Assembly: GCA_034190875.2 (NCBI GenBank)
Contig: CM067356.1
Coordinates: 62,321,154-62,385,153 of the forward strand
DNA from: Urechis unicinctus
Lineage: Eukaryota > Annelida > Polychaeta > Xenopneusta > Urechidae
Direction: 5' to 3'
DNA: 64,000 bases
The notes under the pieces were generated by a model. That model was not told where the DNA came from, ran no database searches, and saw only the letters and a list, made by a program, of their open reading frames with translations. The translations under genes and the position numbers were made by a program. This document shows positions 50,940 through 63,937 of this stretch, one piece after another (within the stretch, counting starts at the first letter, position 1; each line of letters starts with the position of its first letter).

Positions 50940-51222
50940 TACAATGGATTCCGTCCTCCATATACATGCCCGCACTCGATGTTAAACAGGTGATTTGATA
51001 GGCGGACGCCCCAAAGCATACGCATGATTGGTTAATTTAGAACCAACACGCACGTGATACAATTAATTATGGTAACATTTCAGCCAGTTGGGGAAGAATC
51101 GTGGTGTTTGAATGGTATTCATCATGATCGACTGCCATACTTTATGCCACCCTACCGACGAAACGAGATATTATCACGATATACCTATATTTGCTGTGAT
51201 AATTTAATAGAGAACACATAAA
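50940..51222 (+). repeat. End-of-unit block with small hairpin, unit 3
   Basis: The block from about GGCGGACGCCCCAAAGCATACG to the junction closes units 0 (9385-9655), 2 (36,900-37,200), 3 and 4 (63,640-63,937). A shorter form closes unit 1 (15,520-15,686). It contains TTGGTT-7-AACCAA at 51,028-51,046 (also 36,984-37,002 and 63,721-63,739). It is a natural candidate for the site at which units recombine, but I see no known recombination motif. Confidence 0.65.
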
Positions 51223-51569
51223 CCGGAACAGCCCTAAATTTGTGCTGCCGGCTTGTTCAAACCAATGTGCGATCCCTTTTGTAGCGTTCAAGTTGAGTGC
51301 CTGTGTTACATGTGAAACGCTAAACACTTGCATAAAACATTACTAGTGTAATTGCAGAAACGATATAATACAAATCAAATGTCAAAACATGGCATCATCG
51401 CGCGAGTATAGAATATATGATGAATGAGGTAGCGATAGAACAAACTTGGCGAGTTATGTCATATGCAGTAAGTATATTATCATCAGTGTACTACGTGTCT
51501 AACGATCTCCAATGTGCAGCACAACCAACAGCTTAGAACACAAGCCAGCCTACACTAGGATCAAGTTAC

Positions 51570-52530
51570 CTAATGATCATGATAACCATGTGACAAGACG
51601 ATGGGCACGATCGTACAAATGTGTTGTTATTTCTGGCTGATTGCGTATATTATCTTATTTACTGAATATACCAACATTTACCACAACCTATGATAGTACT
51701 GATGAGATCGAGAATTTATGAGATGATGCGCCTTTTGTATGAGGAGATGATGTATATTGTCATAGAAGCTGATAAGTCATTGCATTCAAATGAAGATTGC
51801 TACAATAATGACGCTTCACAATATTCGCGTTTTTACACCATCTACAGGTAAAATTAGGTATAAAATGTAAACATCGCTCCGCACAAAATACGCTTAGGAA
51901 ATCCCATCAAGCGCAGGCATCAATGAAAGCGTGTCGTCTATTCCTTTGATCAGTCTGATGTCACCACAAAACGTGCCACAAGTCCGTCCTTAATGCGTCA
52001 CGGACAATCGATATATCGCAAGGACCATGAGGGAGACATAACAGACTTTGTACAATGATTTGAGCTGTATGACAGGCTGGTGCTCTGGGCGGAAAAGATG
52101 TGCAAGGCTTTATATGCTATCGTTGCAAGTTAGGATAGCCATTTTGCAATGTTCTAGTTCACTCGATTAAAGAACATTTGCATTTGAATAAAACTTGTGA
52201 GGTGACACCTGCCGTCACATTTGTGGCTGGGTACAGTATGGTGTAATATTTAATGCCGAGGTTAACGATCATTGTGAATGCTGGATGGAGGTTATTCTTC
52301 TGTTGAAAAAGATATCACAACGATGTGCAATGGGTAATAGCTCGTTTTATCTCTTTCGACGTTATGGAACTCGGGTCTGTGAATCCGGGCACTTTGAGAG
52401 CACGGCGATAAATAAGGGCAATAGGCAACCCGATGGGCAATCCGTAGACCAGGGGGCGCCTCCCTGTTTCTCTAGGAAGACAATCACTTACCATGCAGTA
52501 TATGCGTTTTTGTAAGCGCCCGGTTCATCA
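51570..52530 (+). repeat. R module, subtype 1, first copy of unit 4
   Basis: Counterpart of 37.54-38.52 kb with the same inserted GATGGGCAATCC in its core (52,405-52,475). Confidence 0.85.
52201..52515 (+). pseudogene. C1 and R-core block, unit 4 first R
   Basis: Counterpart of 38,184-38,504. The right-hand 76 codons remain open (from 52,285) and differ from unit 3 in one residue at the core (QGAPP here, QGASP in unit 3), while the left end is interrupted. The unit 4 state at the core matches the older copy at 10.9 kb, so the unit 3 change is the newer one. Confidence 0.33.
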
Positions 52531-53609
52531 ATAAGTTAGGTAGTGCCGTTTTCTCTCGGTATTGGTACAACGCGATTGGCTTGACTATAGAGATAAAAAA
52601 AACAGTACTACATGGGAAACGATATACCTTAATCAATTAAAAGCGCATAGAAAATTAGATTCCCCTCAGCGAATCCACTCATGGCGAGCATCATTTTGTG
52701 GTTGTTTTGCTGTTAGAAATGTGAAAGAATATGTTTGTTTTGTTGGCTGATTGCTTTATCCTAATATCAGTCGTATGCCATTAGTGTTTGCCTCGAAGGT
52801 TCAATATATTGGCGAAAGCTGAGTGACAGTTGACACCCGAAGAGCCTCGTTGGTTTTTTAATCAATATTGTTGCAGCACACTTAAAAAATAGACGACCAC
52901 GTTCGTTATGAGTCCATGCAGTATAGAATATATGATGATTGGGGTAGCGATAGTTGGCGAGTTATGTCGTATGCAATAAGTATGTAACCATCAGTGAAAC
53001 AGGCACAATTGGGTTGATGAAGTTGGAGCACCAGCGTCTCAAATTACTCTTGGTTGTTAAATACATCTATGTTACATAGCAGCAACAATCATCATATAAC
53101 TGAATACTTGGACTGGGTTGCCGCATCATCGGCCCTTCGCTGCTTAACAGTAAAAATAACACTATGAAAATTGTATTGTCTATGTTTTAAGTTGATACAA
53201 AGATAGTACTATATTTGCATACAGAGATGTTCACGGACTCTCAATGATTTGCCCATTTCCTTATCATATGAGGAGCTGAGATGTAATATTCATAAAGCCA
53301 TCATTTACTGCACCTACCATTGCAAGCTGACTTGCGGAAATGAGTTACTATTTGTTCCGACAAGATCTCAGGCGTAAATATAGCAGACTCGTACTAAAAT
53401 GACTGATTCTCCGCTATAATCACGGGTTTTACCAGAACAGTCGAATTATATGAGTTTCAATCTATCGTTGTCTTTAAGTGCCCAAAATTGTTTTTAAAAA
53501 ATGATAAAATGATTGAAACCATCACAACAAATCTTAGCCTTGCCCGTGGCATTTAACATACTTCCTTGAGGAGTTGATTCAGTTACTTACATGCCATGAC
53601 TGTTGGCTA

Positions 53610-54500
53610 TGTTACCCACCATATATTACTTATTGAGCACGATAAGGCGATGGACGCGATCGTAAAACATGTGTGGTTATTTCCGGCTCATTGCGTCTAT
53701 TATATTATTTACTGAATATACTAATATCTACAACAAAACATGTTTGGACTAATGAGATCATGGTAAGATGATGCGCCATTTGTATGAAGAGGTGATGTAT
53801 AATGTCATAAAAGCTGATGTGTCGCTGCTGTCAAATGGAGATCGCTTCAATAATGTTGCGTCACAATATTTGCGTATTTCCACCTCCTATAGCTTAACTT
53901 AGGTATACAATTTTGAAATCGGTCCGCACTAAATACGCTTAGGAACCTAACTCTCATCAATCGCAGACATAGAGCAAGCAAGCAATGAAAGCGTGCCATT
54001 TATTCCTTTGCTAGCGCTAATAATCAAACTGAAGCATGAGCTATGATAGAGAGGGACATAATACACTTTGTACAATGAGCTATATCACACGCTGATGTTT
54101 GGGGCAGAAAGGATATGCTAGGCTTCGTATATTATCGTTGCCTGTCTGGATAGCCATTTTGTAGTTCACTCCATAACACTACAGTTGTATTTGAACAAAG
54201 CATGCGAGGTGACACCTGCTCCATTCGTGGCTGCATACAATATGGTGCAGTATTTACTGTCGAGGAAAGCGATCATAATGAATCCTGGATAGTGCTACGC
54301 CTTTTGAAAGAGATATCGCAAGTGCGTGCAATGGGCAATTGCTCGCTTAATCACTCTCAACATTATGGCACTCGGGTCTATGAATCAGGGGACAACGAAA
54401 GTAGGGACCAGATAGGTAGAGGCGGTAGACAACCCTAGATCATGGGGCGCCTACCTGCGTCTCTAGGAAGACAATCACTTGTCATGCAGTATATGTGTTT
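53610..54500 (+). repeat. R module, subtype 1, second copy of unit 4
   Basis: Counterpart of 39.60-40.49 kb. It is almost unchanged over the RGDTC block at 54,202-54,438. Confidence 0.85.
54202..54438 (+). other. Open 78-codon frame over C1, unit 4 second R
   Basis: Same residues as 40,197-40,433, starting MRGDTCSIRG. It contains one silent base difference (AGA to AGG near 54,404). Product unknown. Confidence 0.33.
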
Positions 54501-55727
54501 TTTACGAGCCCAAGAAACAGAAATTAATACAGCATTCTGACGTACACTGGTGATGAAACCGTATAAAGCCAAACTGGAAGGCGATTAGCATATGTTAAGT
54601 GATGGCGCCATTTCTGCAAGCATATATCTGTAATCGACATTAACTTCCTTCCAATTTCGTTATTTGAATAACCTTCTGGTGTTCTACATATGCTTGTGTC
54701 ATGAATATCCGTAATGCCTCATACAAATATGGAGAAGATCGCTAGAGCATTACGGATGCATGCAGTGAGCTGATAGCCACCGTATCAGTAAATTATCTTT
54801 GTTAATCTGAATTGCTGCCAATAATCAAAATTGCGCACGCAGTATGTTTATTGCAAATATGTTATTTCTTAAATGATGTTTTAGGATGTTGTTAGAGAAA
54901 GCTCGAGGGTCTCATGTGCTATATGTCCATTAAATCTTTTATTGACACCTAGCCCTTACTCAATTAACCGCAGCATTATTACCTTATTAATGTAGGTGTC
55001 TCGTTAATATTCTAGAACGGCGTCACTAGCTGAGCGGAACTAATGCACAACAGTTAGGAGTTCAATCTGTAAAAAAAGGCATGCTCTAAATGTTATAGGA
55101 AGAGTGGTTAGGGCTGGCGATGGGGGTTACGTACATTGATAAATATGTGTGGATGACTGTTATGAACCGCTTTTTGGTCGCAGAACAATTACGTAATGTT
55201 GGCATATAAACGAATATATGCGTCTCCCTATTGTAACTACAATTTATCTCTCACTGTTTAACATCATCAAGGAGTTGTAATGAAGACCGCCATAACGTCC
55301 AGAGGTTGCTTTACCGTATGATATTCGTTTTGACTTTCAATGTTTATACAAAGCGAAACAAACGGAAATATTATTTAAGTGTCGGCGTCTCTGGGCAAGC
55401 ATAATTTCATGACTTGCCTTAAAAAGTCGCTGTATATTATTTATGAGGAGTCGATCTCTAGGCCAAAAAGTAGTTTGCAAGAGTGCATGCAGCAGAATAG
55501 TGTTTGTATAGCTTATAAAATGCAAAGATAGATCAGCAGACTTTTAAAGTCATTAAATGTTCGTCTGTGTTTGATTGGTTTATATATCCCATACAGTCCT
55601 TTCGTTGATAACACGTTATGAAAACGTAAATACCTTCGATTTGATCAAACATACGTGCCATTCTCAATATCCTTGCAGTGACTAGTAAGGCATGTTTAAA
55701 CCACAGTAGTAGGTAAGGACCGCCGAT

Positions 55728-55982
55728 ATGTCCGATATGGCTACAACTGTACGGCAGCAGCAGGTCGAACAGGACCTTTATTACAGCTTAACAATTGCCA
55801 CCTATAATTACCAGCGTTTTAAAGAGAACAGATGGTGGCTAGATATATTGCACTATAATGTGACAGAGAATTCTCAATACCCCTGTCCATATCATGCATA
55901 TCGTCTTACGTTCAATAGAATATGTGCTTTTTTAAAACTAGGCAGGAACTGTCATATTGGAGTTGTGAGAAAAGTAAAGTGA
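55728..55982 (+). other. Open 84-codon frame, unit 4 left half
   Basis: Same as 41,781-42,035 apart from one residue (MATT for MAAT) and one silent change. Confidence 0.27.
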
Positions 55983-56879
55983 GTAACAGGTCATGGTTTG
56001 GTTATTTCTGTAATTGAGGAAAAGAATATGATTATGTACTAATGCCGTCTATTTCGCGACCATCGTTGTTATTATTGCACATATTTCGCGAAACATGAGT
56101 TGGTGAAGCGTACCCCTTACGTTGTTTAAATGACATCTACTCCTTTTTATCCAACTTGGTTATTAATTTTTCTGTCCGCTATACTTGGTTAACTCATAAT
56201 TAACGCCATGGCTTTTATACAAATTGCAGTTGCCAGGCCATCCAATATTTGCGTAGACATAGAAATGTGGACACGCATCATATGACATCCAAAGCTAGAC
56301 TAATCAAGATAACATGGCGAAAGCATTCGCCAAGTTGACAAATTAGCGGTTGCAGTGTTCTCAGCCAAACTCATGGAATGAGATGCCCATACGTTAAGTG
56401 TTTGCAGATGTTTATGAAACTGCATCTTAGTAAATCCGTTTACGCAAACAAGGAGCTACGATCAACTTTAACACTGCTATCACGTTTTCGTTCCAGGATA
56501 TACCAAATACAATGAGTGTCAATTAGGTTGATAATGTGATCACCGGCACGACATGTATACTCTAAAGAACTAAGCTTAATACAGTCGCGCGTAGAAATGG
56601 TACCATCAAGCAATCAAATGGTTCCAATCATTCATTTGATGTCGCACGTAATCTGCCCCCATACAACGTGATGCAAGGGATAAATCAATAAGTCATTAGC
56701 AGCCGTTAATACGTGGGTGTACATCATTTTTTAATACATCGCGAGATATGGGACCTCGTTTAATGTAATAAACAAACTGTTATCCAAACTGGTGGCTCTT
56801 GATGTGTAAAGCCGCATATACTATTGTTACAAATTAGGATGGCCATTTGGGTTCCATTTGTAGCTCAACCCAGACAACG

Positions 56880-56892
56880 ATGTTTGATAACC
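56880..56892 (+). other. Deletion junction of unit 4 (1248 bp)
   Basis: Unit 4 passes from CGATGTTTG (unit 3 position 42,939) directly to ATAACCTTGAAG (unit 3 position 44,188). The missing segment begins with sequence that also continues at the same point in unit 2 (19,490), so the loss happened in unit 4. A one-base overlap (G) is the only homology at the join. The segment removed contains a complete R module. Confidence 0.9.
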
Positions 56893-57813
56893 TTGAAGAT
56901 CAATATATATTGGCCCAGTCAAATGCATTTACAGTCTATAACATACATAAATGTCCACAAACCTGTTCATATATGACCAGAAATTTAATACGTCAGCATT
57001 GCTTTTGTGAATACACCGGTTAGCGTTAATTCCTCAAGTGAGATATTCATTCACGAAATATAACCCCAGCTGGCTTAACTTATATGCGTTTAAACGTTAC
57101 AGCTTATTTATAGATCCAGGAGGGGCAAATACTGCATTAAATGATGGTTCCACCAATTATACAGTAGCCTCATTTGAACAGAATCTCTGTACGGACGTAC
57201 ATAGCGCACATACATCTTGATCGCTATTCGTGGTCTGGAAAAATATGTTTGCGCCAGAGATTTGAAAGAAAAGAGTTCCCGAATGGAAAGAATTATTCAG
57301 AATTCTGTAAGTAAGTGAGAAGGAATCTGTTGTTGCTTACTTAACGAATTCATGGATGACTGGTAATACAATATATATGTTATATTAGCACTTAATAAGG
57401 TCTACAGTTTCGGGCAAAATCATATATAGCCGGTTCTGCATTAATCAATGGCGCTAGATAGCTAAAAAAATGAGATGTTTCTATTCTGCAAGACTCAAAT
57501 CATGGACGACGTTGTCACGTAACCTCGATTTAACACCTTTGGTTCTCCGTTTTGAGGTCTTATCTTATCCTTAACACGTTTGAATATGTATTATATAATA
57601 TGCTACAGCTATTTAGTAGCATTTTAAAACACCAGTACAATATGTTAGAAAACCTAACGATAAGTTTAAACTCGACATCATGTTATATTGATATGCTTTT
57701 TGTATCACCGAAAAGGTGCAATTATCATAAGCCATAGGAGACAGTGTCTCGTGGCTGAGCACATTCTAACTATTCATTAGAGGTGATGTTTTAAAGAGGG
57801 CCAGGCAATCAAA

Positions 57814-58002
57814 GTGAAGTGCTTAGTGCCAATTTTTTGGCCTGTTAACGGAAAACGCGTCTGTTGCTTAGATCCAAAATATAATGTGTTAAATATTGCA
57901 TGGGAGCTAGTGCTTTGCGAAACTACAAGTGGTGCTTCACGACAGGTACTATCTTTTTTATCAGAGCCGCATGTGCTGCACGCATTATATATATTAATTT
58001 AA
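57814..58002 (+). other. Open 62-codon frame over C7, unit 4
   Basis: Counterpart of 45,110-45,298 with five residue changes (for example YWP to FWP and GDS to GAS). For units this similar that is a comparatively high count of residue-changing differences, which argues against strong purifying selection here. Confidence 0.35.
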
Positions 58003-58041
58003 TGCCGAGAAAAATAAATCCAAACTGCGTTTTTTTATCCC

Positions 58042-58498
58042 TTATTTGGTATGTATTACGCCTACTTCGCTTACCAAAGTTAGCTTTCGTTTTTTAATTT
58101 TGTTTGGTCGTAGAAACGGCTGTAATTGCCATTTAATTTTGCCGAAATCGCATTTGCCAGTCAATCCAATATCCATCCCGACATGATCATTTAAGCAGGC
58201 ATACAGTGACATAAAACTATCACTTGAAACTATATGCAGCTCACCTAGAACGAGACGCGTAACCGTGTAGTCGATGTTTACGAAACACCTCTGCAAACAC
58301 ACATCGGCTATCAACTTACCATGCACTAAAATCTACAGCTATTCTGAACATGTGTAATGCGTCAATGATAACCCAAAAATAAGGGATAAATTGCACTAAA
58401 CCATGTGCGCTGATAACCGTGAGTTCAATTGATTTTCGAGAAAACGTCACATAAACTTGAAAAGCCATGGGTACAATGCCGCACATTTTCAATACCAA
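58042..58498 (-). other. Two overlapping minus-strand open frames, unit 4
   Basis: Counterparts of 45,338-45,794, differing by a residue or two (for example AFQ for AIQ and SRK for SRI). Same doubts apply. Confidence 0.2.
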
Positions 58499-59886
58499 AA
58501 TCGGATTCGAAAAGAGGCCACGACTCTATATCACCACAGAACGTAGCAATAGCACTGATTATATCAATACCTAAACGCACATTTTATCAGTTTTACAGTT
58601 TTTGAAACCATGTGGTTAGGGAAAGCTTCAGAACCAACCTTTCTATTGGCACACCTCACGATCTTAAGTATTACCATTTCGGAAAACGCGAATAAATGCA
58701 GAGCTGTAATATCCACTTTTTAGCAGATATTACGCATACTTCCTTTTACCAATTTGGCATTCAGTGTCATATCCGCAATATTTGGTTTTCTCTTGGAAAC
58801 AGCCTCTTTTTGCCAGCTAATCCAACATCTGCCCCGGCATGGAAATGTGGACGAGCATCAAGTAGTAGCCGAAGCGAGATCGTCACAATAACTTAGTGAA
58901 AGCATTCGTTAATGAAACTAACGTAGTATCGCCATTTCCGCACACATAGTTGGGATCAACTATTCTTGCCTTCTCATTAAGTGCTAGCAATAAACTATCG
59001 GTGTTCAACATTGGTTTATATTCTGAATGCCTTTGATGCGCCAATAATAATTTTTGTTCCACAGAATATTGTGCTGCGCCAAATGTGATAATAACAACCC
59101 CGTCTAGGGATTTTCGAAAAAAAGTCGCATAGGCAAGTGAGCGTTATTGCTACAGAACAGAGCCAAATTACTAAAAACATAAATAAATTATTACATCCCA
59201 CGCAGCATTTGTACTGCAATAATTGTCAGTTTTTAAATGTCTCATATGATATATTGGGGGTTTCGTTTTAATTATATCGTGTGCTCCATATCCATTCTTC
59301 CCAGGTGTTAAACATCTGCAGTTAAACGAAACAACAAATAAATCGCACCGACCATTGTGTGGTAACTGAAATAGCTAACATCTCCTTAACATATGATTGT
59401 AGAAGTTTTTAACACTTTCAATAATGGCTAGCTGAGCGAACACAAGCTAGAACAGTCACATTTACGAGCAAGGAACATTGTCTCCTTGTACATCGCTGTA
59501 AACGTAAGACATGCCCACAGTGCCTCAGAAGATTAAACCGATTTACGATTTGCATCAATTGTATTTTGGTTCCTAAACAATTACGTGAGAATCGCTTGGT
59601 ATCTTGGCGCATTCATAGTGTTTACTTGTTGTGGTGTCAAAAATGATTCATTCCTCGATAATTCGTTATTCGTTAAATCAGAATAGATAAAAACGTTACC
59701 AGTGTGCATATGTACAATGCTCTTTATCCATGCTCTGAACAGAAGGGGTACGCTGAATCACAGTAGTAGTTTAGGGCCGTCGGCATATACGAAGCTGCTT
59801 AAATCATTTCACAGTAAAGGACTGAACAGGCCTTTTATCACACAAATGACGTAACAACCTATATTTCTGCTGTCGGTGCTGTCAAG

Positions 59887-60171
59887 TTGAACTGCATAGT
59901 ACTCCTCATATTTAATCGTAATATGCAATGCACTTTATCAGGTCATTATTCTACCGAGGATTCCGTCAAGTTCAATGATAAGCACCTATTAGATGCATTT
60001 CGTATGGACTCAATGATATTCTTTGCCTTGTTTTCCGACACAGAGAGATATAGTGCTCTTCATGTGTGTGCAGCATCGTCAGGTGATTTGGGTACAATGA
60101 AATACTATAGCATTCCATATCTTAGTGATGCACCAGTTGACATAAAAACGGGCAACAAGCTTCCATTCTAA
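59887..60171 (+). other. Open 94-codon frame over block C4, unit 4
   Basis: Differs from the unit 3 frame at two residues (YLSDAP for YYSDAP, GNK for GDK). In both cases unit 4 keeps the state seen in the older copies. Confidence 0.38.
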
Positions 60172-62315
60172 CAGCAGATGAAATATTAGCTCCAATGTAC
60201 AAGACTTGCAGAAGTAATCTAATTTGACCAAATGAAATTATATTCGCTGTCAGTATACAACCTAATATTGCATTCTTTTTCTTTGTTTTCGAGTAAAATG
60301 CATGTTCGATAAGGTCATATTACGTAAGTTAATTTTTTTAGAGCATTGTACCTGGCATGAGTGATGTACCATACTGCTGGCACCGTCACAGCGTACAAAT
60401 CATTAATATGACGTCTTATGAATAGGAATACAGGAAAGGACATAATGATTGCTTTTAATCTTATTCGTAGGGCGCTTGTCATATTATACATATTCATAGC
60501 AAATACTCAACTAAGCTTTACAAACATGGTTTAGGATAAGTCTTCTAATATCTGCATGTTGTTAATATCAAGGCATGTGTCGTGTACAATTCTGCGCGAG
60601 TTGCCCAAAGTGAAATAATCACCACTCATGGACATTGTTCCAATATAAAACCTGCACGGTATATGTGAGTAATGCACTCAGTTTTATATTGGTCAGTCAC
60701 AAGCGGTAAATAATTGTATGCCTTTGGAAAATTTAATTAATCATGCGAACGACGCCATTTACAAGCAGAGCCTTTTCCAGAATATGATCGTGGAGTTGAG
60801 GACACTACGCACTTCAGGGCAATGTGTAAGATGGCAGACAGACAGTTATGTATTCATAACCCTGTTTCCACAAAGCAATCCATGATTGTTATTGAAGTGT
60901 TGTGAATAGTGTGATTTCCCATATATCGCTATTTCAGCAAAGCTGTTTTTTTTTAGTGATGCAGGGAAAATTCATCTAAACCTTGAACCAATTTGACAGC
61001 TCAATGATGACAGAAACCAGTATAATCCAAAAGGACCGCTAACGTTTCTGATAAAATATTACTCCTCCATGCTGAAAGTGGCTAGGCATTTGATAAAGTA
61101 TAAAATACCCTCAATATTTACCAAGCAATGTGTTCTGATGAAATCAACAGCTCGAGCAGTGTATTGACAGAGATTTTGTAAGCTAATCCGCTTTCAAAGT
61201 CACTGATTGCCTTATATATGTATTTGCACTTACATACATTTAAAAAATAGGGTTTACGTCAAGAACCGTGGCGTCTCGAATGTATATTTATCATCCCAAT
61301 AAGAAATAAGATAATGTTATAGTTTTACAGACGCATGATATATCCTTGTAAGCCTGGTGAAGCACATATGACAGAACGTCTTTATGCACAGGAAATTGCG
61401 GATTATTTGGCAGGAGCAATTTGCTCATCCTAATTGCATATTAGTGTTTTTCAATTTTTGAGCGATTTGTCGCATAAGCAAAGCCATGCAAACCGGTGGC
61501 CTGACTCATGTGCTGTTAACCTTGCAGATGTCAACCCAATTAATTCGTTCAAGGGGTTTCAGGCGGTCTTGTCATTGTATAAATGAATGCAGAACGCCTT
61601 TAACACCACGAATGGGGTTCAAAGGTTTTTTGCCGATAGGTCACGTGAACTGCATTGAATACTTTTCTATATACGGTAGAAGTGAGCTTGCAGCTGAGTG
61701 CCATTCAAGGTGAATGTCGTAAAATGACAGATTAAACACGTCGGCACTGACCACGTGTAATAGTGTTAAGGCGATACAAAACAAAATGCGACACTTAATC
61801 ACTTTCAATTAGAAGACCTCTATGCAAAGCAACTGTAGATATACCATGCGAATAAAATCATGTACAAGTATCATAATAGATGTTAGATGTCTTGCCTCAA
61901 CTGGTTCATGTACACTTTTACCCATTGCTATCACTTCAGAATTGGCCGCACCTACTCTGACCACTAGCAGCGAGGCCATTTCTATAGAACCTAGTTGCTT
62001 AACGGGAACATTAGACAAATAAATGCAAATTTGTCATCATTAAATACACCAAGATGTAATAAAGCGCAACCCAATCGGAACATTGTTAGTTTGCGACTGT
62101 CTATGGAATAAACATAGGTTGTCTCCAAAATAAACTGTAGAAAATTAGTCAGTGTTATGCGTACTCTCAAGCAATTTTGCAATCGAAACTTTTTAAAATC
62201 TATGTAAAATTAATAACGGAAACACTGGATCAATCTTAAGGATTAAAAAGAATTCTATCCGTCATTTTGTGACGTTTGTAATTGTGATGATTCCTTGACT
62301 ATTTTGTCTGTATCA

Positions 62316-62646
62316 CCTTTGAAAAGTACTGTTCCGATTGGATCTCTTGACAAATATGATTCCTAAGGACTCGACAATGTATTAATACAAATAAGATAGC
62401 CCTGGGAACCACACGCTACTGTTTGCTGTTGCCCAGTGTTCAGTAGAAACAACCACGACTGCTCAAATGACCAAAATAAGTGCACATTGCGATCGCATTA
62501 CTGGTCGTTAAAATGTCAGGCACGCCTCTGCTGGGCGACTGAGTGCTGTCGATTGTTGTACACGGCTGATTGGATGCATATAAAAGTATCAGTGTTCGTG
62601 GTGGTATACAGCACTCCTTGGCGTTGATTTATGGCTTCATTGTAAC
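62316..62646 (-). pseudogene. Coding-like block C2, unit 4
   Basis: Counterpart of 49,625-49,955 with very few differences. It shares the same interruptions, as expected if the damage predates the tandem duplication. Confidence 0.4.
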
Positions 62647-63077
62647 CTTAAAAGGACTAATTATATATGCGGTTTACTATTTCAATCAGGCTAGTTTCTT
62701 CAGTAGCATTCAGCTACGTTATAAGAGTGCCTCATCGAGCAGTCGTGATTTTAAGTGATGAAAATGATACTTATGATTTTTTTAATAATTTCGGATTTTG
62801 CATGACCTATTCCACAGAACAAATATATTGCGCAAACAACAAATACAATACGTCGTTCTATCTTTTATAATGATAAACAAGCACGCATGCAGAAGTTTAA
62901 TAGAACTGTTGATAAATGAAAACTGTCTTTTCGAAACAAAACGAATCATTATTTATAAAGTCGGATTAATAGTCAAGAAAACTACAGCAAGGTAGCAATT
63001 GGGCGTTTTCTGTCAAACTCAAACACATGTTTGTCTGGGTCCTAAGATGCCAAGGAATTTAGTCTTATGCCTTCTAT

Positions 63078-63395
63078 CTAAAAACGTGTAACTTGGTCGA
63101 CCCAATAAGTGTTAGGTGATTGATAGCTCCATCTTACACACTCATCATGTAAGCCGCGTTTTATAGTTCCCGTCACGTCAATAGTACGGGCAATGAGCGA
63201 CCCATTGTGATATAAAAGTGTGCGGTCATGACCAGCAATCGATGCGAACCGACATTTCCATTCTATCATCCAACTTGATGCAAGTAGCCGCAAAAAACAC
63301 ATATCTAATACAAGCGCTGCGTAAAAATGGTAAGAACTACGTAAATATAATGCATGGGTATATAATAATATGCTGCAAGTACCCCACAAACACAT
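63078..63395 (-). CDS. Open 105-codon frame over block C3, product unknown
   Basis: Unit 4 counterpart of 50,387-50,755. The conserved 67-codon end differs from unit 3 by a single residue (E to W near the upstream edge of the block). The upstream part diverges because a three-base and other small differences in the 94-bp repeat shift the frame. That supports confining the real coding segment to about 63,078-63,278. Confidence 0.33.
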   Translation of the reverse strand: MCLWGTCSILLYTHALYLRSSYHFYAALVLDMCFLRLLASSWMIEWKCRFASIAGHDRTLLYHNGSLIARTIDVTGTIKRGLHDECVRWSYQSPNTYWVDQVTRF

Positions 63396-63452
63396 ATCTT
63401 ATACAGGCGCTGGTTCGGAATGATAAGAGCTACGCAAATATAATGCATGGGT
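63305..63452 (+). repeat. About 94-bp tandem duplication, unit 4 copy
   Basis: Doubled segment as in units 2 and 3. At the positions where unit 3 deviates (a 3-base gap and one transition) this copy keeps the unit 2 state. Confidence 0.75.
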
Positions 63453-63937
63453 CAGAATAGTAAATAATGCAGAGAGTCGGTAATGACCCAGAATTAATTA
63501 CACCTGTGTTTGACACATTTCGCATTGTTAGAGCCTCGCCCGTGGATTAATCATGACTGAATATCGTGATTATCTTGTGCAAAAGTCGCAATATAATGTT
63601 GAAGCGTTGTTGATCATACTTATACCTATTACTACAATGGATTCCGTCCTCCATATACATGCCCGCACTCGATGTTAAACAGGTGATTTGATAGGCGGAC
63701 GCCCCAAAGCATACGCATGATTGGTTAATTTAGAACCAACACGCACGTGATACAATTAATTATGGTAACATTTCAGCCAGTTGGGGAAGAATCGTGGTGT
63801 TTGAATGGTATTCATCATGATCGACTGCCATACTTTATGCCACCCTACCGACGAAACGAGATATTATCACGATATACCTATATTTACTGTGATAATTTAG
63901 AGGATTAGCCTACTTGATCCACTCGAGAACACATAAA

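Larger units (their letters stand above)
37201..51222 (+). repeat. Unit 3: young tandem unit, 14.0 kb
   Basis: Near-identical to unit 4. Matching landmarks lie 14,022 bp apart at the left edge and 14,005 bp apart near 40.2 kb. The offset is 13,947 bp near 41.8 kb, 12,699 bp near 44.3 kb and 12,691 bp near 49 kb; the steps mark individual indels. The left half contains an internal duplication, so two R modules follow each other (37.5 and 39.6 kb). A third R module lies at 43.1 kb. The right half holds most of the open coding-like blocks. Confidence 0.93.
51223..63937 (+). repeat. Unit 4: young tandem unit, 12.7 kb
   Basis: Tandem copy of unit 3 with scattered single-base differences. It lacks about 58 bp that unit 3 has near 40,825 and 1248 bp that unit 3 has at 42,940-44,187. 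At its right end it keeps several older states also seen in unit 2, such as the sequence just before the junction near 63,895-63,925, where unit 3 has a small deletion. It is therefore not a simple copy of unit 3; both probably derive from a common template or exchange with neighbours. Confidence 0.93.
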
